A stretch of DNA of 9,217 nt, from positions 1 to 9,217 of the forward strand of contig JASFME010000081.1 in assembly GCA_050117725.1 (NCBI GenBank), in the 5' to 3' direction. Below are positions 7,807-9,217 of the stretch, piece by piece. Numbering within the stretch: position 1 is the stretch's first letter; every line of letters starts with the position of its first letter. Source of the stretch: JASFJH01 sp050117725. GTDB lineage: Bacteria; Pseudomonadota; Gammaproteobacteria; AKS1. The position numbers were made by a program, and so were the translations under genes. Under the pieces are notes generated by a model. That model ran no database searches. It saw only the letters and a program-made list of their open reading frames with translations, and was not told the origin of the DNA.

Positions 7807-7936
7807 GTTGCTATCCTGTTGATACAAGTAGCGCAGTATAGACGATTTTACTGGCTGGCACGTACCGGCCGAGTGTGGCAGGCTTGTTGTTGCCGCCAGC
7901 GTAGCGGCCCTGTACAAGAGACACAAGCACAACACC
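7807..7936. promoter_or_regulatory. Divergent promoter region between argH and algZ
   Basis: These 130 bases separate argH and algZ, which are transcribed outward. For argH the minus strand shows a good -10 box, TATACT (7840 down to 7835), which would give a leader of roughly 20 bases, but no good -35. For algZ I see only weak candidates, such as TTGTTG near 7883 followed by TGTACA about 18 bases later, and its ribosome site is poor. No ARG-box-like palindrome was recognised. Confidence 0.5.
7814..7817 (-). promoter_or_regulatory. Ribosome binding site of argH
   Basis: AGGA on the minus strand lies seven bases before the ATG at 7806. It supports this start over any upstream in-frame codon of the long open frame. 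Confidence 0.75.
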
Positions 7937-8959
7937 ATGCAAAGCGTACGCGCCCAAGATAACCTGTTTCTGCCTGATTTTTGCGCGATTCGCGTCTTGT
8001 TCATGGTCGTGCTGATTGGCGCCCTGCTCGCGATCCTGCTTATGCTCGCCGCCGGCGAGGGTTACCAGTGGCTTGGCCTCGTGTCCGTGTACGTGCAGTG
8101 GATCGTGCTCACCGACACCCTGTTGCTATGCCTGGCGCGACCGTGGCTGCGACGTTACGATAATCGGTATGCCAGTGTACTGGCCTTTATCCTGTTACAG
8201 CTGGTCACGCTTGGTTATGCCGGGCTGTCTGTCGGCGTGTTCGCGGATTTTATCGCGACCGGTGCCTGGGATTTTGTGCTGCGCAGCCTGGGCGTCAGCC
8301 TGATTGTCTCGGCCGTGACCCTGCGCTATTTTTATGTTCAGCATTTGTGGCAGGCGCAGCTGCGCGCCGAAAGCGAAGCGCGCATTGATGCCCTGCAGGC
8401 CCGCATCCGACCCCATTTCCTGTTCAATAGCATGAATGCGATCGCCGCGTTGACGCGCAGCAACCCGCAGCGCGCCGAAACCGCGATCGAGGACCTTGCT
8501 GAACTGTTCCGCTTTGCGCTCGGCGATCCGAAACGCATGATCAGTCTCGCCGATGAGCTGGCAATTGCGCGGCGCTATGTCGAGATTGAAAAGTTACGGC
8601 TCGGCGACCGGCTGGAAGTCGACTGGCAGGTTGAGACATTGCCCCCGGAGGCACGCGTCCCGGCACTGATAATCCAGCCGCTGGTGGAGAATGCGATCTA
8701 CCATGGCATCGAGCACCTGGCCGAGGGCGGTGTGATCACGATTCGCGGTCAGCGGCACTCCTCTGCGCTGGAACTGCGCATCTGCAACCCCTTTCCCGAG
8801 CACGCGTCAGCGGCGCACGAGCGCGGCAACCGCCTGGCACTGGCTAACATCCGGGCACGGATTGCGGCGATCTACAAAGAACAAAGCAAGGTGACCGTGG
8901 TCGGCGAAGATGGCCAGTATTGCGTGACCCTGTACTGGCCCCAGGAGCGCACCTCATGA
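7937..8959 (+). CDS. algZ: LytS-family sensor histidine kinase, AlgZ/FimS-like
   Basis: This 340-residue inner-membrane sensor kinase has about four N-terminal helices (near 20-41, 45-68, 80-105 and 115-135), a linker, then the His_kinase domain of the LytS class. The phospho-acceptor is His160 in QARIRPHFLFNSMNAI, and the ATP-binding Asn252 lies in PLVENAIYHGI. The glycine box is sparse: GNRLALAN from 297, where other LytS kinases often have GxGIGLxN. This agrees with AlgZ/FimS being regarded as atypical kinases. In Pseudomonas, AlgZ (FimS) works with AlgR to control type IV pili, twitching and alginate; that role is inferred here from similarity and gene order (divergent argH, downstream algR). 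The start keeps the N-terminal LPDFC segment that I associate with the family, although the ribosome site is weak; ATG at 8003 would cut into helix 1. Confidence 0.93.
   Translation: MQSVRAQDNLFLPDFCAIRVLFMVVLIGALLAILLMLAAGEGYQWLGLVSVYVQWIVLTDTLLLCLARPWLRRYDNRYASVLAFILLQLVTLGYAGLSVGVFADFIATGAWDFVLRSLGVSLIVSAVTLRYFYVQHLWQAQLRAESEARIDALQARIRPHFLFNSMNAIAALTRSNPQRAETAIEDLAELFRFALGDPKRMISLADELAIARRYVEIEKLRLGDRLEVDWQVETLPPEARVPALIIQPLVENAIYHGIEHLAEGGVITIRGQRHSSALELRICNPFPEHASAAHERGNRLALANIRARIAAIYKEQSKVTVVGEDGQYCVTLYWPQERTS
8943..8947 (+). promoter_or_regulatory. Ribosome binding site of algR inside the end of algZ
   Basis: AGGAG lies eight bases before the algR ATG at 8956. The ATG overlaps the algZ stop as ATGA (8956-8959), pointing to coupled translation of kinase and regulator. 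Confidence 0.75.
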
Positions 8960-9217
8960 AGTTGTTGATCGTCGATGATGAACAACTGGCGCGCGAACGC
9001 TTGCACAGTCTCGTTGCGGAACTCGATCCTGCGTACGAGGTCGTGGGCGAGGCTGCCGATGGCATCACTGCCATCGAGTCGGTCAGGGCCTTGCAACCGG
9101 ACATTGTCCTGCTGGATATTCACATGCCCGGCATGAACGGCATTGATGTCGCACAGCAACTCGCTCGTCTGCCGATACCGCCGGCAGTGGTGTTTGCCAC
9201 GGCCTATGACAATCACG
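8956..9217 (+). CDS. algR: LytTR-type response regulator, AlgR-like (receiver domain only; runs off the right edge)
   Basis: Only the first 87 codons are in the window. They encode most of a CheY-like receiver domain beginning MKLLIVDDEQLARERL, with the acidic pair Asp7-Asp8 and the phospho-acceptor Asp54 in IVLLDIHMPGMNG. Asp54 is also the phosphorylation position known for Pseudomonas AlgR. A Thr follows in VVFATAYDNH, where the receiver switch residue is expected; the conserved Lys and the DNA-binding part lie beyond the edge. That the output domain is LytTR is inferred from the kinase next door and the AlgR-like sequence. It starts within the algZ stop codon, so the two should be made together as one two-component system. 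Confidence 0.9.
   Translation, partial: MKLLIVDDEQLARERLHSLVAELDPAYEVVGEAADGITAIESVRALQPDIVLLDIHMPGMNGIDVAQQLARLPIPPAVVFATAYDNH

Noticed and set aside
7048..7962. 304-codon plus-strand frame opposite argH
   Set aside because: The minus strand encodes full-length ArgH with all key motifs. This frame is a by-product of GC-rich codon use.
7807..8004. 66-codon upstream extension of argH
   Set aside because: It overlaps the divergent algZ start, does not resemble ArgH, and lacks the ribosome site present before the ATG at 7806.
8872..9216. Minus-strand frame opposite algZ/algR
   Set aside because: The plus strand has coherent kinase and receiver motifs with an ATGA overlap; the antisense frame is a shadow.

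Overview
The window reads as chromosomal DNA of a moderately GC-rich gammaproteobacterium. The strongest evidence is the block at the right: argH on the minus strand, divergent from an algZ/fimS-type histidine kinase gene that overlaps an algR-type regulator gene. This arrangement is well known from Pseudomonas and relatives. I cannot fix the genus. I see no RNA gene, insertion sequence, CRISPR array, phage gene or attachment site.

Layout. (1) Positions 1-2780, minus strand: a large membrane-anchored c-di-GMP enzyme with six predicted membrane helices, then HAMP, PAS, PAS, GGDEF and EAL. It is cut by the left edge just before its C-terminus. It starts at a TTG codon. (2) Positions 2781-2962: a 182-bp divergent intergenic region. 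(3) Positions 2963-4039, plus strand: a Tat-exported TRAP substrate-binding protein of the DctP superfamily, resembling the 2-oxoacid-binding TakP group. (4) Positions 4056-5962, minus strand: the matching TRAP membrane subunits DctQ and DctM, overlapping by four bases. They converge tail to tail on the binding-protein gene. (5) Positions 6041-7806, minus strand: argH followed by a small MazG-type nucleotide pyrophosphohydrolase, again with a four-base ATGA overlap. (6) Positions 7807-7936: a divergent promoter region. (7) Positions 7937-9217, plus strand: algZ and the start of algR, also with an ATGA overlap. The second gene is cut by the right edge.

How the genes fit together. DctP, DctQ and DctM should form one sodium-driven carboxylate (probably 2-oxoacid) importer, although the genes are split between two convergent transcripts. 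ArgH performs the last step of arginine synthesis, and the small pyrophosphohydrolase is probably co-translated with it as a nucleotide-pool sanitiser. AlgZ/AlgR form a LytS/LytTR-type two-component pair, which in Pseudomonas controls type IV pili and alginate. The GGDEF/EAL protein would adjust c-di-GMP in response to a signal sensed by its membrane or PAS domains.

Most of the window is ordinary housekeeping and regulatory sequence. I found no convincing undescribed system. The points most worth a second look are a run of eight G at the dctQ/dctM overlap, which could give a DctQ-DctM fusion by a one-base slip, the convergent split of the TRAP genes, and the coupling of argH to a nucleotide pyrophosphohydrolase.
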